Notes: generated by a model from the sequence alone, not told the origin. DNA of 64,000 bases from DATLNF01 sp963765815 (GCA_963765815.1 CAVXXT010000004.1:1-64000); one strand, 5' to 3'; shown: positions 40,732 to 52,115, numbered from the stretch's first letter. Made by a program: numbers and translations.

Positions 40732-40820
40732 GGAGCCACGAGCACCAAGAGCCGCGCCGCACTGGGTCTACTCGTGCTCGGCTCCACGAGTGGCTGCCGC
40801 TTCTTGGTGCAGATGGCTCC
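40732..40820. repeat. 89-bp palindrome, second of a tandem pair
   Basis: GGAGCCACGAGCACCAAGA at the left pairs with TCTTGGTGCAGATGGCTCC at the right. The centre contains ACTCGTGCTCGGCTCCAC, closely matching the centre of the first element. The two units are two bases apart, with divergent outer flanks, so they look like duplicated copies of one mobile or regulatory hairpin and not like a single long inverted repeat. Confidence 0.75.
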
Positions 40821-40862
40821 CCCACGCGGGGAAGGCACCTGGCCGCCTTGGTCGTGCGACAG

Positions 40863-41537
40863 CTAGCACTGCGGGTTGTGTGGCGGCGAGGGCGATGGAT
40901 CTGGCAGCAACCCACTGCCTGATGGGGTCGGCCGAGCCACGACCTCGACCGTGATCGAGCCCACCGCCGTGTTCGTCTCGGAGAGACCGGGCCGGCCCTC
41001 GACCCTCACCCGATAGTGCCCCGGGGCGGCGTAAACGTGGTAGCAGATCTCCTCGCCCTCCTCGCCAAAGCCGTTGCAGTCGTCGGAAGTGCCGTGACTC
41101 GGACTCGTGTATGAGCAACTCGTCGTGGTGCCGTCGCCGAAGTCCACGAAGGTGATCCCTGGATAGCCGTACTCAGGATCGTTCGACACCGCGATCGCAA
41201 CTTCTTGCCCAGCCACGCCGGGAGCCGGCGAGTACTCGACGGAATACCTGATCTGTGTCGAACCTGCGGTCGGCGTCGTTCGGGCCGAGGACGAGTGCGT
41301 TGGCCGGGAAGCAACCGGTGACGTCGTAGCGGCAGCCGCGCTCGACGGGGTGGGCTGACTGGCGTCGGAAGTCGACGACGGCACCGGCGCCGGCGAGAAA
41401 AGAGGAGTGGGTGAAGACCCGCTCTCTCGTGGCGCAGAGCTCCCGCCGTCCGCCCGACGAACAGCGAACGCCGCCAATCCGGTGACAAGCGCGACGACGA
41501 CCAGACCGACAAGGGACTGCCACTTCCAGCGGGTCAT
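40863..41537 (-). CDS. membrane-anchored PKD-like domain protein
   Basis: The 224-residue protein has one N-terminal membrane segment (WQSLVGLVVVALVTGLAAF) and then a long Ser/Thr/Pro linker that probably spans the cell wall. A beta-sandwich domain follows, with GITFVDFGDGTTTSCSYTSP and YAAPGHYRVRVEGRPGLSE, the PKD pattern, and four Cys that may pair. The ligand is unknown. It lies between folC and ndk, where many actinobacteria carry a DUF4233 membrane protein instead. The start at 41537 is an ATG 20 bases after the folC end. Confidence 0.75.
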   Translation of the reverse strand: MTRWKWQSLVGLVVVALVTGLAAFAVRRADGGSSAPRESGSSPTPLFSPAPVPSSTSDASQPTPSSAAAATTSPVASRPTHSSSARTTPTAGSTQIRYSVEYSPAPGVAGQEVAIAVSNDPEYGYPGITFVDFGDGTTTSCSYTSPSHGTSDDCNGFGEEGEEICYHVYAAPGHYRVRVEGRPGLSETNTAVGSITVEVVARPTPSGSGLLPDPSPSPPHNPQC

Positions 41538-41556
41538 GCCGCCTCCGGCGGATTCG

Positions 41557-42886
41557 CTATGGAGTGCTCACCAGGAGCGTTCGGGCTTCGCCGACGGTGT
41601 AGAGGGAGCCGGTCACGACGACGCCGGAGGAGGCCGACGTGTCGCGGTCGGCCAGGGCGACGGCGATGTCGATGGCGTCGGGCAGCGTGTCGGCGCGGTG
41701 CACGCGGTCGCGGCCGAAGACCTGCATCGCGACGGCGGCCAGGTCGTCGGCGGGCAGCGCGCGCGGCGAGTGGTTGCTCGTCACGACCACGTCGTTGAGC
41801 AGCGGCTCGAGCGACTCGAGCATCGCGGCCGCGTCCTTGTCGGCGAGGATGCCGACGACGCCGACGAGGTAGTCGAACGTGAACGCCTCCTCGAGCGCGG
41901 CAGCGAGCGCGCGTACGCCGTCCGGGTTGTGCGCGCCGTCGAGCAGGATCGTCGGGCTGCGCCGCACGACCTCGAGCCGACCGGGCGAGTCGGCGAGCAG
42001 CAGACCTTCTCGCACCGCGTCCACGTCGAGCGCGGCACTCGCGCCCCCGAGGAACGTCTCGACCGCCGCGATCGCGCAGGCGGCGTTGGACGCCTGGTGC
42101 GCGCCGTGCAGCGGGAGGAAGAGGTCGTCGTAGCTGCCGGCGATGCCCTGCACCGACAGGCTCTGTCCCCCCACCGCGACGGCCCGCGATGTCACCGCGA
42201 AGTGGATGCCCTCGACCGCGAGCTCGGCGCCCACCTCCGCGACTCGGCGCACGATCACCTCGGCCGCCTCGAGCGCCTGCACCCCACTGATGACGCGCGT
42301 GCCGTCGTGGATGATCCCGGCCTTCTCCCCCGCGACCGAGGTGAGCGTGTCGCCGAGCACCTCCGTGTGGTCGAGGCCGATCGGCGTGAGGACGCAGGTG
42401 TCGGCGGCGAGCACGTTGGTCGCGTCCCAGCGCCCGCCGAGCCCGACCTCGATCACGCCGACGTCAACCGGCGCGTCGGCGAACGCCGCGAAGGCCAGCG
42501 CGGTGAGCGCCTCGAAGTAGGTGACGCGGTGCTCGTGCCGCGAGTCGACGAAGGAGAGGAACGGCGCGATCTCGTCGTACGTCGACGCGAACCGCTCCGG
42601 CGTGATCGGCGCGCCGTCGAGGCAGATGCGCTCGCGGATGTCGCTGAGGTGCGGGCTGGTGTAGCGGCCGGTGCGCAGGCCGAAAGCGCGCAGGAGCGCG
42701 TCGACGATCCGCGTCGTCGACGTCTTGCCGTTGGTGCCGGTCGACGTGGATCGACGGGTAGGACTTCTGCGGCGAGCCGAGCACGTCCATCAGGTCGGCC
42801 ATCCGGGCGATGTCCGGGTCGAGCCCGAGCATCCCCTTCTCGCCGTCGATGCGCGCCGCGAGCGCGCGCTCGACCCGGTCGGTCAT
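41557..42886 (-). CDS. folC: folylpolyglutamate / dihydrofolate synthase
   Basis: FolC adds glutamate to folates. The N-terminus MTDRVERALAARIDGEKGML and SPQKSYPSIHV are in one frame. A one-base insertion near 42745 shifts the P-loop (GTNGKTSTTRIVDALLRAF) into the next frame, and the rest continues open: EVGLGGRWDATNVLAADTCV, GLDHTEVLGDTLTSVAGEKA and LLDGAHNPDGVRALAAALEE. Corrected length is about 443 residues. Its ATG overlaps the valS stop, so the two genes are translationally coupled. Confidence 0.9.
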
Positions 42887-45449
42887 GCCGTCGGCGCGGG
42901 AGCCAGCACCACGTCGACGCCCGGCTCGCCGACCTCGATCACCAGGTCGGCGACGACGCCGGCGTTCGCGATGTCGGCGCGCGCCAGCTCGAGTGCCGCG
43001 ACGCGCTCGGCCGTGTCGCGCACGACGGCGCGCTCCACCGCAGCGCGCATCGACAGCTGCGCCTCGCTCTTCGCCTTGCGGATGCGGCCGAGCACCTCGG
43101 CCGCGACCTCGAGCACGAGCGGGTCACCGTCGGCACCGCCCGCGGCACGCAGCTCGGCGGCGTCGGGCCACGACGCGCGGTGGACCGAGCCGTCCTGCCA
43201 CCACGACCAGACCTCCTCGGTCGCGTAGGGCAGGAACGGCGCGAAGAGCCGCAGCAGCGTCGACAGCGCGAGGCGCAGCGCCTTGCCGGCCGAGGCGCGG
43301 CAGCGACTCGTCGTAGGCGCGGTCCTTCACCAGCTCGACGTAGTCGTCGCAGAACGTCCAGAAGAACGCCTCGGTGCGCTCGAGCGCGCGGGCGTAGTCG
43401 TAGCCGTCGAACGCCGTCGTCGCCTCGTCGACCACCGACGCGAGGCGCGCGAGCATCGCGCGGTCGAGCGGCGTCGGTGATCTGCGTCGTCTCCGCCGCG
43501 GCGGCGTCGTAGGGCAGGCCGAGCACGAACTTCGACGCGTTGAGCAGCTTGATGGCGAGCCGGCGGCCGACCTTCATCTGCGCCGACGTCGACCGCGGTG
43601 TCGGTGCCGGGCCGGCCGCTGCAGGCCCAGTAGCGGACGGCGTCGGAGCCGTGCTCCTCGAGCAGCGGCATCGGCGTGACGACGTTGCCGTTGCGACTTC
43701 GACATCTTCTTGCGGTCGGGGTCGAGGACCCAGCCGTTGATCGTGGTGTCGCGCCACGGCAGCGCGCCGTGCTCGAAGTGCGCGCGCACGACGGTGGCGA
43801 ACAGCCAGGTGCGGATGATCTCCGGGCCCTGCGGGCGCAGGTCCATCGGGAAGACCCGGGCGAACAGGTCGGGGTCGTCCTCCCAGCCGCCGGCGATCTG
43901 CGGCGTCAGCGACGACGTCGCCCAGGTGTCCATGACGTCGGGGTCGCCGACGAAGCCGCCGGGCTCGCCGCGCTGGTCCTCGGTGTAGCCCGGCGGGCAC
44001 GTCGGACGACGGGTCGACCGGCAGCGTCGCCTCGTCGGCGAGGATCGGCTCGTCGTAGCGCGGCTCGCCGTCGTCGCCGACCGGGTACCAGACCGGGAAC
44101 GGCACGCCGAAGAAGCGCTGCCGGCTGATCAGCCAGTCGCCGATCAGGCCGCCGACCCAGTTGTCGTAGCGCGCCTGCATGTGCGGCGGGTGCCAGCTCA
44201 GCTCCTTGCCGCGCTGCAGCAGCGCCTCGCGCAGCTCCGGGTCGCGGCCGCCGTTGCGGATGTACCACTGCCGGCTGGTCACGATCTCGAGCGGGCGGTC
44301 GCCCTTCTCGTAGAACTTCACCGGGTGCGTGATCGGCTTCGGCTCGCCGACCAGCTCGCCGCGACTCGGCGAGCAGCTCGACGATGCGCTTCTGCGCCTG
44401 CTTCGCGGTCTTGCCGGCCAGCTCGGCGTACGCCTCGTTGTTCGGCACGTCGGCCGGCGGGGTCGGCGAGGATGCGGCCGTCGCGGCCGATGATCGTGCG
44501 CACCGGCAGGTCCAGCTCGCGCCACCACGTCACGTCGGTGGTGTCGCCGAACGTGCAGATCATCGCGATGCCGCGTGCCCTTCTCGGGGTCGGCCAGGTG
44601 GTGCGCCAGGACCGGCACCTCGACGCCGAACAGCGGCGTGCGGACCGTCGTGCCGAAGCGGTCCTGGTAGCGCTCGTCGTCGGGGTGCGCGACGAGCGCG
44701 ACGCACGCGGGGATCAGCTCGGGTCGCGTCGTCTCGATCGCGATGGCCTCGCCGCTGTCACTGGGGAACATGACCCGGTGGTACGCGCCGGGCGTCTCGC
44801 GGTCCTCGAGCTCGGCCTGGGCGACCGCGGTGCGGAAGTCGACGTCCCACAGCGTCGGCGCCTCGGCGGAGTACGCCTCGCCGCGCGGCAGGTTGCGCAG
44901 GAACGCGCGCTGCGACGCGCGCCGCGACTCGTCGCCGATCGTCGTGTAGGTCTGGGTCCAGTCGACCGAGAGGCCGAGTCGGCGCCACAGCTCCTCGAAC
45001 GCCTTCTCGTCCTCGGCGGTCAGGCGCAGGCACAGCTCGACGAAGTTGCGGCCGGCTGATCTGGATCTGCTCCTTGCCCGGCTTCTCGGGCGGCGTGAAG
45101 TCGGGGTCGTACGGGATGGCCGGGTCGCAGCGGACGCCGTAGTAGTTCTGCACGCGGCGCTCGGTCGGCAGGCCGTTGTCGTCCCAGCCCATCGGGTAGA
45201 AGACCTCGCGCCCGCGCATCCGCTGGTAGCGGGCGAGGCGTCGGTCTGCGCGTAGCCGAACACCGAGCCCATGTGCAGCGAGCCGCTGACCGTCGGCGGC
45301 GGCGTGTCGATCGAGAAGACCTGCTCGCGCGTCTTCGTGCGGTCGAACCGGTAGGTGCCGTCCGCCTCCCAGCGCGGGCCCCACTTCTCCTCGAGCCCGT
45401 CGAGCGTCGGCTTGTCGGGCATGCGAGGGGTGGCGCTGCTCTCGGTCAC
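42883..45449 (-). CDS. valS: valyl-tRNA synthetase
   Basis: A class Ia synthetase. The N-terminus KPTLDGLEEKWGPRWEADGT leads to the HIGH-equivalent PPPTVSGSLHMGSVFGYAQT. The KMSKS loop is DPDRKKMSKS, and WDDNGLPTERRVQNYYGVRC and the anticodon-binding region are present. The C-terminus ends EVGEPGVDVVLAPAPTA. Roughly nine frame breaks between 43300 and 45240 scatter it over three frames. At least two are changes in a C run or at CCGG. Since the enzyme is essential these must be sequence errors. Corrected length is near 855 residues, typical of the shorter actinobacterial form. Confidence 0.9.
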
Positions 45450-45576
45450 GCGGAAATCCTACGGAGCGCCGGTACGCCGCCCAAACGCGTTCACCTCAAG
45501 CCCGGCGCCGCACCGGTCGATGTCCGGCGCAGCGGGGACGCGCGAGGCGGCGCACCCCTTCGACTCAGGGGGACAC

Positions 45577-46404
45577 ATGGCCGCGTTCGGCCGCCGCAAC
45601 GACCCGCCGGCCACGCCGGCGATCTCGTTCCCGCCCGGTATGGGCGCGCTACCCGGCACAGCGCCCGGCAGTGGCCCGACCATCCCACCGCCGACCGCAG
45701 CGGACACCGCGATGTTCCCGGCTCCGACCCCGCCGACGGTCGGCTGGTCCGCGACACCGGCGCCGTACGCACCGGTCGCCTACGCGCCTCCCGGCTACGC
45801 CGCTACGCCGATGGTCAGCAGCGGACCGTCGCAAAGCACGGTCATCGTCAGCTGTGTCCTGGCTGCGATCGTCGGCCTCGCGTGCCTGGGGTCGGGTGCC
45901 GTCGCCGCGTGGTCGGAGAACCGCCGCGGCGTCGACTTCGGCGCCCCCGTGACGATGCCGGCGAGCGTAGGGGGGCACCGCGTCGTTCACACGCCTGAGG
46001 TGGACCAGGCGATTGCGGCCGGCTCCGCAGAGCAGACGGCAAAGGGCGTCAGGGGCGCACAGACGCTGGCCTACGGAACAGATGGCGCGGTGGCCTACCT
46101 GCTCACTTCGGCCCGCCGTCCGTCCGGAGACGACACCGCCGAAGAGTTCCTCTCCGGCGTCGAGCAGGGGATCGACGCCAGTGGCGCCCAGCGAATCGGA
46201 GTCTCCAGCACGCACACCATCGCGGGTCAGGCCTATCGCTGCCAGCAGCTGCGGGTGCGCGACCTGCCCGTGGAGGCGTGGGGATGCACCTGGATCTCCA
46301 GCCAGACCGTGGGCCTGCTGTTCGCCTACAACCCGGTGAACGTCATCGACGTCGCCCGTGCCGCCGCGGACGCCCGACAGTCGATCGAGAGCGCCGACGG
46401 CTAA
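45577..46404 (+). CDS. membrane protein with Pro-rich N-terminus
   Basis: This 275-residue protein has a Pro/Ala-rich cytoplasmic N-terminus (GAPYAPVAYAPPGYA-type composition, residues about 15-85) and one membrane helix (VIVSCVLAAIVGLACLGSGA). The extracellular domain ends with two cysteines (YRCQQLRVRD, WGCTWISSQ) that are probably paired. The topology resembles actinobacterial proteins with a short Pro-rich tail and an exported sensor domain, but no family is recognised. A ribosome site AGGGGGA precedes the ATG at 45577, which is used instead of the longer upstream frame. Confidence 0.65.
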   Translation: MAAFGRRNDPPATPAISFPPGMGALPGTAPGSGPTIPPPTAADTAMFPAPTPPTVGWSATPAPYAPVAYAPPGYAATPMVSSGPSQSTVIVSCVLAAIVGLACLGSGAVAAWSENRRGVDFGAPVTMPASVGGHRVVHTPEVDQAIAAGSAEQTAKGVRGAQTLAYGTDGAVAYLLTSARRPSGDDTAEEFLSGVEQGIDASGAQRIGVSSTHTIAGQAYRCQQLRVRDLPVEAWGCTWISSQTVGLLFAYNPVNVIDVARAAADARQSIESADG

Positions 46405-46413
46405 ACGCGCGGG

Positions 46414-47235
46414 CTACAGACGGGTACGCCGACGGTCGGCCGGCGCTGGACGGTCCAGCGCCTTCGCCGCGCGCAGCAGGTCGTAGAGGCCTTCGACGGT
46501 CTCGCCGGTGTCGACGTCGAAGTCGGTGACGACGCTGGGCGGCGCACCAAGGTGCTCCAGCACCGCATGTCCGGCGGGCGTGTCGACGAACGCGACCATC
46601 GGCTGGCCGAAGCCCGGGTCGAAGGTGTGGCCGGGCTCGAGCGGCTCGAGCGTCGTCGCGCGCACCTGCGCGAGATGCGCGAGCAGCTGGCCGACGGTAC
46701 GGACGCCCTCGTCCGGTACGTCGACCGCAGCGAGCTCGGGGTGCGCGAACTTCGCCATGCCGTGCGTGTGCAGCGTCGCGGACCGGCCGTCCGGCGCCCA
46801 GTCGGTGTGGATCGCGATGTGCCGCCGCGCCTCGAACGGCTTGCCGGCCACCTGCTTGGTCCACTCCTTGCCCGTCCACACCCGCTCGGCGGTCAGGTCG
46901 AGCACGGCGCCCTCGGCCCACGCGGCCAGCGCGGCGACCGCGCCGACGGCGAAGGCCAGGGCATCGGGGTGCAGCGAGTCGTCGCGCTCGACGTCGAGCA
47001 GCACTGCTTGCCGGTAGAACGCCACCCGCGGGTAGGCGCGCCGGCTGATCGGCGGCACCCGCTCGTCGGCGAGGGTGCTGATGATGGCGCGGAGCGGATC
47101 CTCGCCCGACAGCGCGGACGTCGAGACCGACCAGCAGGTCGGGTCGAGCGCCGGCACGTCGGCCGACGCGAGCAGCGTCGCCGGCGGGTCGTCGGTGCGC
47201 TCGGTGAAGACGGCGTACGACGCCCGTGCAGTCAC
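46414..47235 (-). CDS. DUF4261-like hypothetical protein
   Basis: The protein has 273 residues. HIAIHTDWAPDGRSATLHTH followed by GMAKFAHPELAAVDVPDEGV resembles the C-terminal part of DUF4261 proteins (THGM.KFG.PE motif). The N-terminal half (SYAVFTERTDDPPATLLASA) has no recognised features. There is no signal peptide. Function is unknown. The start is a GTG at 47235, 20 bases downstream of the glutathione peroxidase stop on the same strand. Confidence 0.6.
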   Translation of the reverse strand: MTARASYAVFTERTDDPPATLLASADVPALDPTCWSVSTSALSGEDPLRAIISTLADERVPPISRRAYPRVAFYRQAVLLDVERDDSLHPDALAFAVGAVAALAAWAEGAVLDLTAERVWTGKEWTKQVAGKPFEARRHIAIHTDWAPDGRSATLHTHGMAKFAHPELAAVDVPDEGVRTVGQLLAHLAQVRATTLEPLEPGHTFDPGFGQPMVAFVDTPAGHAVLEHLGAPPSVVTDFDVDTGETVEGLYDLLRAAKALDRPAPADRRRTRL

Positions 47236-47254
47236 GTGTCGGAGCGCGCCGCGG

Positions 47255-47746
47255 CTAGGCGGGCAGCGCGGCGGTGACGGCCTCGACGAGAACTGGATCG
47301 TCGGGCAGGACTCCGGGGCGGAAGCGGCGTACGACGTCGCCGTCGGGCGAGACGAGGAACTTCTCGAAGTTCCAGATCACGTCACCGGCGTTGCCCTCGT
47401 CGTCGGCCAGCTCGGTGAGGACGGCGTAGACCGGGTGCTGGTCCTCGCCCTTGACGTCGACCTTCTCGTACATCGGGAAGGTGACTCCGTAGGTCGCCGA
47501 GCAGAACTCGGCGATCTCCTCCGACGTGCCCGGCTCCTGCCCCTTGAACTGGTTGCACGGGAAGCCGAGCACGGCGAAGCCGCGGTCGGCGAGCTCCTCG
47601 TGCAGCGCCTCGAGGCCGGCGTACTGCGGCGTGAGCCCGCACTTGGACGCGACGTTGACGACGAGCAGCGCCTTGCCCTTGTGCTGGGCCAGCGTGGTGG
47701 GCTCGCCGCTGAGGGTGCGCAGCGGGAGGTCGTAGAGCGAGGACAA
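47255..47746 (-). CDS. glutathione peroxidase-like thiol peroxidase
   Basis: This 163-residue thioredoxin-fold peroxidase has the catalytic Cys36 in VVNVASKCGLTPQY, Gln in LGFPCNQFKGQEPG and Trp in VIWNFEKFLVSPDG. The catalytic position is an ordinary TGC, not a selenocysteine codon. As mycothiol and thioredoxin replace glutathione in actinobacteria, it is likely thioredoxin dependent. The start is a TTG at 47746. It follows clpX by 24 bases and may share its message. Confidence 0.9.
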   Translation of the reverse strand: MSSLYDLPLRTLSGEPTTLAQHKGKALLVVNVASKCGLTPQYAGLEALHEELADRGFAVLGFPCNQFKGQEPGTSEEIAEFCSATYGVTFPMYEKVDVKGEDQHPVYAVLTELADDEGNAGDVIWNFEKFLVSPDGDVVRRFRPGVLPDDPVLVEAVTAALPA

Positions 47747-47770
47747 CGTCAGGCGGTCTTCTCGCGACGC

Positions 47771-49030
<1,260 letters not shown>

Positions 49031-49082
49031 CTGGCGTCACCCTTCTCGAACCCCGGCCTGACGAACGACGGTACCTGCTAAA

Positions 49083-49105
49083 CGAGCCGCTGAGCAGCGG
49101 TTAGA
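49083..49105 (-). terminator. possible weak terminator between clpP1 and clpX
   Basis: Reading in the direction of transcription, CCGCTG and its partner GCGG close a short loop (CTCA), followed by CTCGTTT. The stem is short and the T-run has only three residues, so partial termination at most is likely. Confidence 0.35.
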
Positions 49106-49129
49106 GCGGAAACGTCACCCGGGACCGGT

Positions 49130-49750
49130 TCAGGACGCGGGGGCGGACTGCTTGCGGGTGTTGATCACTTCATCGATCAGGCCGTAGTCCTTGGCTTCCT
49201 GCGGCGGTGAGGATCTTGTCGCGCTCCGTGTCGCGCGCGGATCTGCTCCTCCGTCTGGCCCGTGTGCAGGGCCAGGATCTGGTCGAGCATCGAGCGCATC
49301 CGGAGGATCTCCCGGGCCTGGATCTCGATGTCGCTGGACTGGCCCTCACCGCCGCCGGAGGGCTGGTGGATCAGGATCCGGGCGTGCGGGAGCGCGTAGC
49401 GCTTGCCCTTGGTGCCCGCGGCCAGCAGGACGGCGGCAGCGGAGGCGGCCTGGCCCATGCAGATCGTCTGGATGTCCGGGCGGACGAACTGCATCGTGTC
49501 GTAGATCGCGGTCAGCGCCGTGAACGAGCCGCCGGGCGAGTTGATGTAGATGCGAGATGTCCCGGTCCGGGTCCTCGGACTCCAGGTGGAGCAGCTGGGC
49601 CATCACGACGTTGGCGACGCCGTCGTCGATCGGCGTGCCCAGGAAGATGATCCGCTCCTTGAGCAGGCGGCTGTAGATGTCGAACGACCGCTCGCCACGG
49701 CTGGTCTGCTCGATGACGATCGGGATCGTGTAGTTGGTCGCCTCGTGCAC
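49130..49750 (-). CDS. clpP1: ATP-dependent Clp protease proteolytic subunit, ClpP1
   Basis: One of two ClpP paralogues that form a mixed tetradecamer in actinobacteria. NYTIPIVIEQTSRGERSFDI is the N-terminus, the active Ser lies in TICMGQAASAAAVLLAAGTK, and the His in YALPHARILIHQPSGGGEG. Frame breaks near 49553 (extra base in GAT-G-CGAG), 49240 and 49200 interrupt it. The C-terminus ends RKQSAPAS. The GTG start at 49750 has an excellent AGGAGGACC just upstream. The gap to clpP2 is only 35 bases. Confidence 0.9.
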
Positions 49751-49785
49751 GAGGGTCCTCCTGAGGATGTACGGCGGAAGTCGGG

Positions 49786-50395
49786 TCAGGTGGCGTCGGG
49801 CACTTGCTTGGTGCTGTCGACGACCTTGTCGACGAAGCCGTACTCCTTGGCCTCCGCCGCCGTGAACCAGCGGTCGCGGTCGGAGTCGCTCTCGATCTGC
49901 TCGATGGTCTGGCCGGTGTGGTGCGCGATGCGCTCGGCCATCGTCTGCTTCACGTAGAGCATCTGCTCGGCCTGGATCGCGATGTCGGCCGCGGTGCCGC
50001 CGATGCCGCCGGACGGCTGGTGCATCATGATCCGCGCGTGCGGGAGGGCGAAGCGCTTGCCCGGCGTGCCGGCGCAGAGCAGGAACTGCCCCATGCGACG
50101 CGGCGAGGCCCAGCGACACGGTCGCGACGTCGCAGTCGACGAACTGCATGGTGTCGTAGATCGCCATGCCGGCCGTGACCGAGCCGCCGGGTGAGTTGAT
50201 GTAGAGCGAGATGTCGCGCTTGGGGTCCTCGGCCGACAGCAGCAGCAGCTGCGCGCAGACCGTGTTGGCGATCGGGTCGTCGATCGGCTGGCCGAGGAAG
50301 ATGATCCGCTCCTTGAGCAGCCGGTTGAAGACCTGCTCGTCGGTCGGCGAAGGACCGGTGTAGCGGCCCTGCGGCTCGGTCGCGGTGAAGCGCAT
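49786..50395 (-). CDS. clpP2: ATP-dependent Clp protease proteolytic subunit, ClpP2
   Basis: The second ClpP paralogue: EQVFNRLLKERIIFLGQPID, DISLYINSPGGSVTAGMAIY, active Ser in GLAASMGQFLLCAGTPGKRF, His in ALPHARIMMHQPSGGIGG. One extra base near 50094 (CCAT-G-CGACG) breaks the frame right at the active-site Ser codon; with it removed the sequence is normal. The ATG at 50395 starts after the usual short N-terminal extension. It is first in the clpP2-clpP1-clpX set. Confidence 0.9.
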
Positions 50396-50533
50396 CTCAT
50401 CCCCTGTACGTCGGTCCGTCGGGTGCGGGTCTTGGCGCTCACGGAGCCTAACGCGCAGGGTCCGCCCAGGAGTCCCGTCGCAAGGCGTGTTCGCTCACGG
50501 CGCAGCGGGCGCCGGCGGCCGTCGTACCGACGC

Positions 50534-51967
50534 TCAGTGCGAGTGGCCCTCGTGGTCGTGGTGGTCGTGACCCTCGTGGTCGTGCTCCTCGTCGAACAGC
50601 GCCGGGTCGACCGGCGCGGACTCGACGCCGGGCGCGGGCTCCGACGGGCCGTCGTCCTCCAGCGCGGAGAGGTCGACCGTGTTGCCGGAGGCGTCGGTGA
50701 TCTTCGCCGACTCGAGCACCAGGGCGAGGGACTTGCCGCGGACGATCTCGGCCATCAGGCCGGAGAGCTGACCCTGCTCGACCAGGCGCTGCGCGAGGAC
50801 GTCGGCGCCGATGCCGGCGCGCTGCGCCCGGCGCACGACCTGGTCCATCAGCTCGCCCTCGGTGACGCCGATCTCCTCCTTGGCGCCGATCGCGTCGAGG
50901 AGCAGCTGCGACTTCACCGCCTCCGACGCCGAGGTGCGCACCTCGCTGTCGAGACCCTCGGCGGTCTGCTCGGTCTGCTCGAGCCAGACGTCGAAGTCGA
51001 GCCCGGCCGACGCGAGCTGCTGGTGCAGGCGCTGCATGCGCCACTGCACCTCGGACTCGACCAGTGACTCAGGCAGTGGCACGTCGGCGCGGGCGAGCAG
51101 CACCTCGAGCGCGCGGTCGCGGGCCTGCACGCCCTGCTCGAGCCGCTTGATGCGCTCCAGCCGGGTGCGCACGTCGTCGCGGAGCTCGGCGATGGTGTCG
51201 AACTCGCTCGCGGTCTGCGCGAAGTCGTCGTCGAGCGGGGGGACATCCTTGACCTTCACCGAGCGGACGGTCGCGGAGAACGTCGCGGTCTTGCCCTGGT
51301 GCTCGCCGAACGCGATCTCGGCGTCGAAGGTGCGGGTCTCGTCGGCGGCCGCGCCGATGAGCGCCTCGTCGAGTCCCTCGATGAGGTTGCCGGTGCCGAC
51401 CTCGTAGGCCAGGCCGCTCGCCTCGGAGCCCTCGACCGTCTCGCCGTCCACGGTCGCGATCAGGTCGAGGGAGACGAAGTCGCCGCTCTCGACCGCGCGC
51501 TCGACGCCGGACAGTGTGGCGAAGCGGTCCTGCAGCTTGGCCAGGTTCTCCTCGATCTCGTCGTCGGGCACGACGATGTCGTCGACGGTGACCGGCAGGG
51601 CGTCGTACGCCGGCAGCTCGATGTCCGGCCGGATGTCGACGGTGGCGGTGAAGACCAGCGGCTCGCCGTCGGCGAACGTCTCCAGCTCGACCTCCGGCCG
51701 GCTGATCACGGCGACCTTGTGCTCGTCGATGGCCTGCGCGTAGAAGCGCGGCACCGCGTCCTGCACGGCCTCCTCGAGCACGGCCGCGCGGCCCACCCGC
51801 TGGTCGAGGATCCGCTGCGGCACCTTGCCCGGGCGGAACCCCTGGACCTTCACGCTGCGGCCGATGCGCTTGTACGCCTCGTCGAGCGACGGCTTCAGCT
51901 CGTCGAAGGGCACCTCGACGCTGAGCTTGACCTTGGTCGGACCGATCTCGGACAGCGTGGCCTTCAC
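50534..51967 (-). CDS. tig: trigger factor
   Basis: This ribosome-bound chaperone and prolyl isomerase has 477 residues. The ribosome-binding loop is VQGFRPGKVPQRIL (residues 42-55), the FKBP-type domain lies around 150-245, and the helical arms follow. The C-terminus ends in a His-rich tail (EEHDHEGHDHHDHEGHSH, eight His) that probably binds metal ions; similar tails occur in other actinobacterial trigger factors. No frameshift. It begins 75 bases upstream of tRNA-Pro and reads toward clpP2. Confidence 0.95.
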   Translation of the reverse strand: MKATLSEIGPTKVKLSVEVPFDELKPSLDEAYKRIGRSVKVQGFRPGKVPQRILDQRVGRAAVLEEAVQDAVPRFYAQAIDEHKVAVISRPEVELETFADGEPLVFTATVDIRPDIELPAYDALPVTVDDIVVPDDEIEENLAKLQDRFATLSGVERAVESGDFVSLDLIATVDGETVEGSEASGLAYEVGTGNLIEGLDEALIGAAADETRTFDAEIAFGEHQGKTATFSATVRSVKVKDVPPLDDDFAQTASEFDTIAELRDDVRTRLERIKRLEQGVQARDRALEVLLARADVPLPESLVESEVQWRMQRLHQQLASAGLDFDVWLEQTEQTAEGLDSEVRTSASEAVKSQLLLDAIGAKEEIGVTEGELMDQVVRRAQRAGIGADVLAQRLVEQGQLSGLMAEIVRGKSLALVLESAKITDASGNTVDLSALEDDGPSEPAPGVESAPVDPALFDEEHDHEGHDHHDHEGHSH

Positions 51968-52042
51968 GGGGAACGTCGCTCCTGCAGCGGGGGATGTGAG
52001 CGCAGGCCCGGGTGCGGGCGTGCGAAGGACCGAGGATACGGG

Positions 52043-52115
52043 TCGGGGCGGGGAGACTCGAACTCCCGGTCTCCTGCTCCCAAAGCAGGCGCGCTAGCCA
52101 CTGCGCTACGCCCCG
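52043..52115 (-). tRNA. tRNA-Pro (TGG)
   Basis: A complete cloverleaf: acceptor CGGGGCG pairing with CGCCCCG, anticodon stem CCTGC/GCAGG with loop TTTGGGA, and T-arm GGGAG-TTCGAGT-CTCCC. The discriminator is A and no CCA is encoded. Confidence 0.95.

Noticed and set aside
45450..45576. T-box or other riboswitch before valS or its neighbour
   Set aside because: The gap is too short and lacks conserved T-box sequence.
47255..47746. Glutathione peroxidase as a possible selenoprotein
   Set aside because: The catalytic codon is TGC; no in-frame TGA exists.
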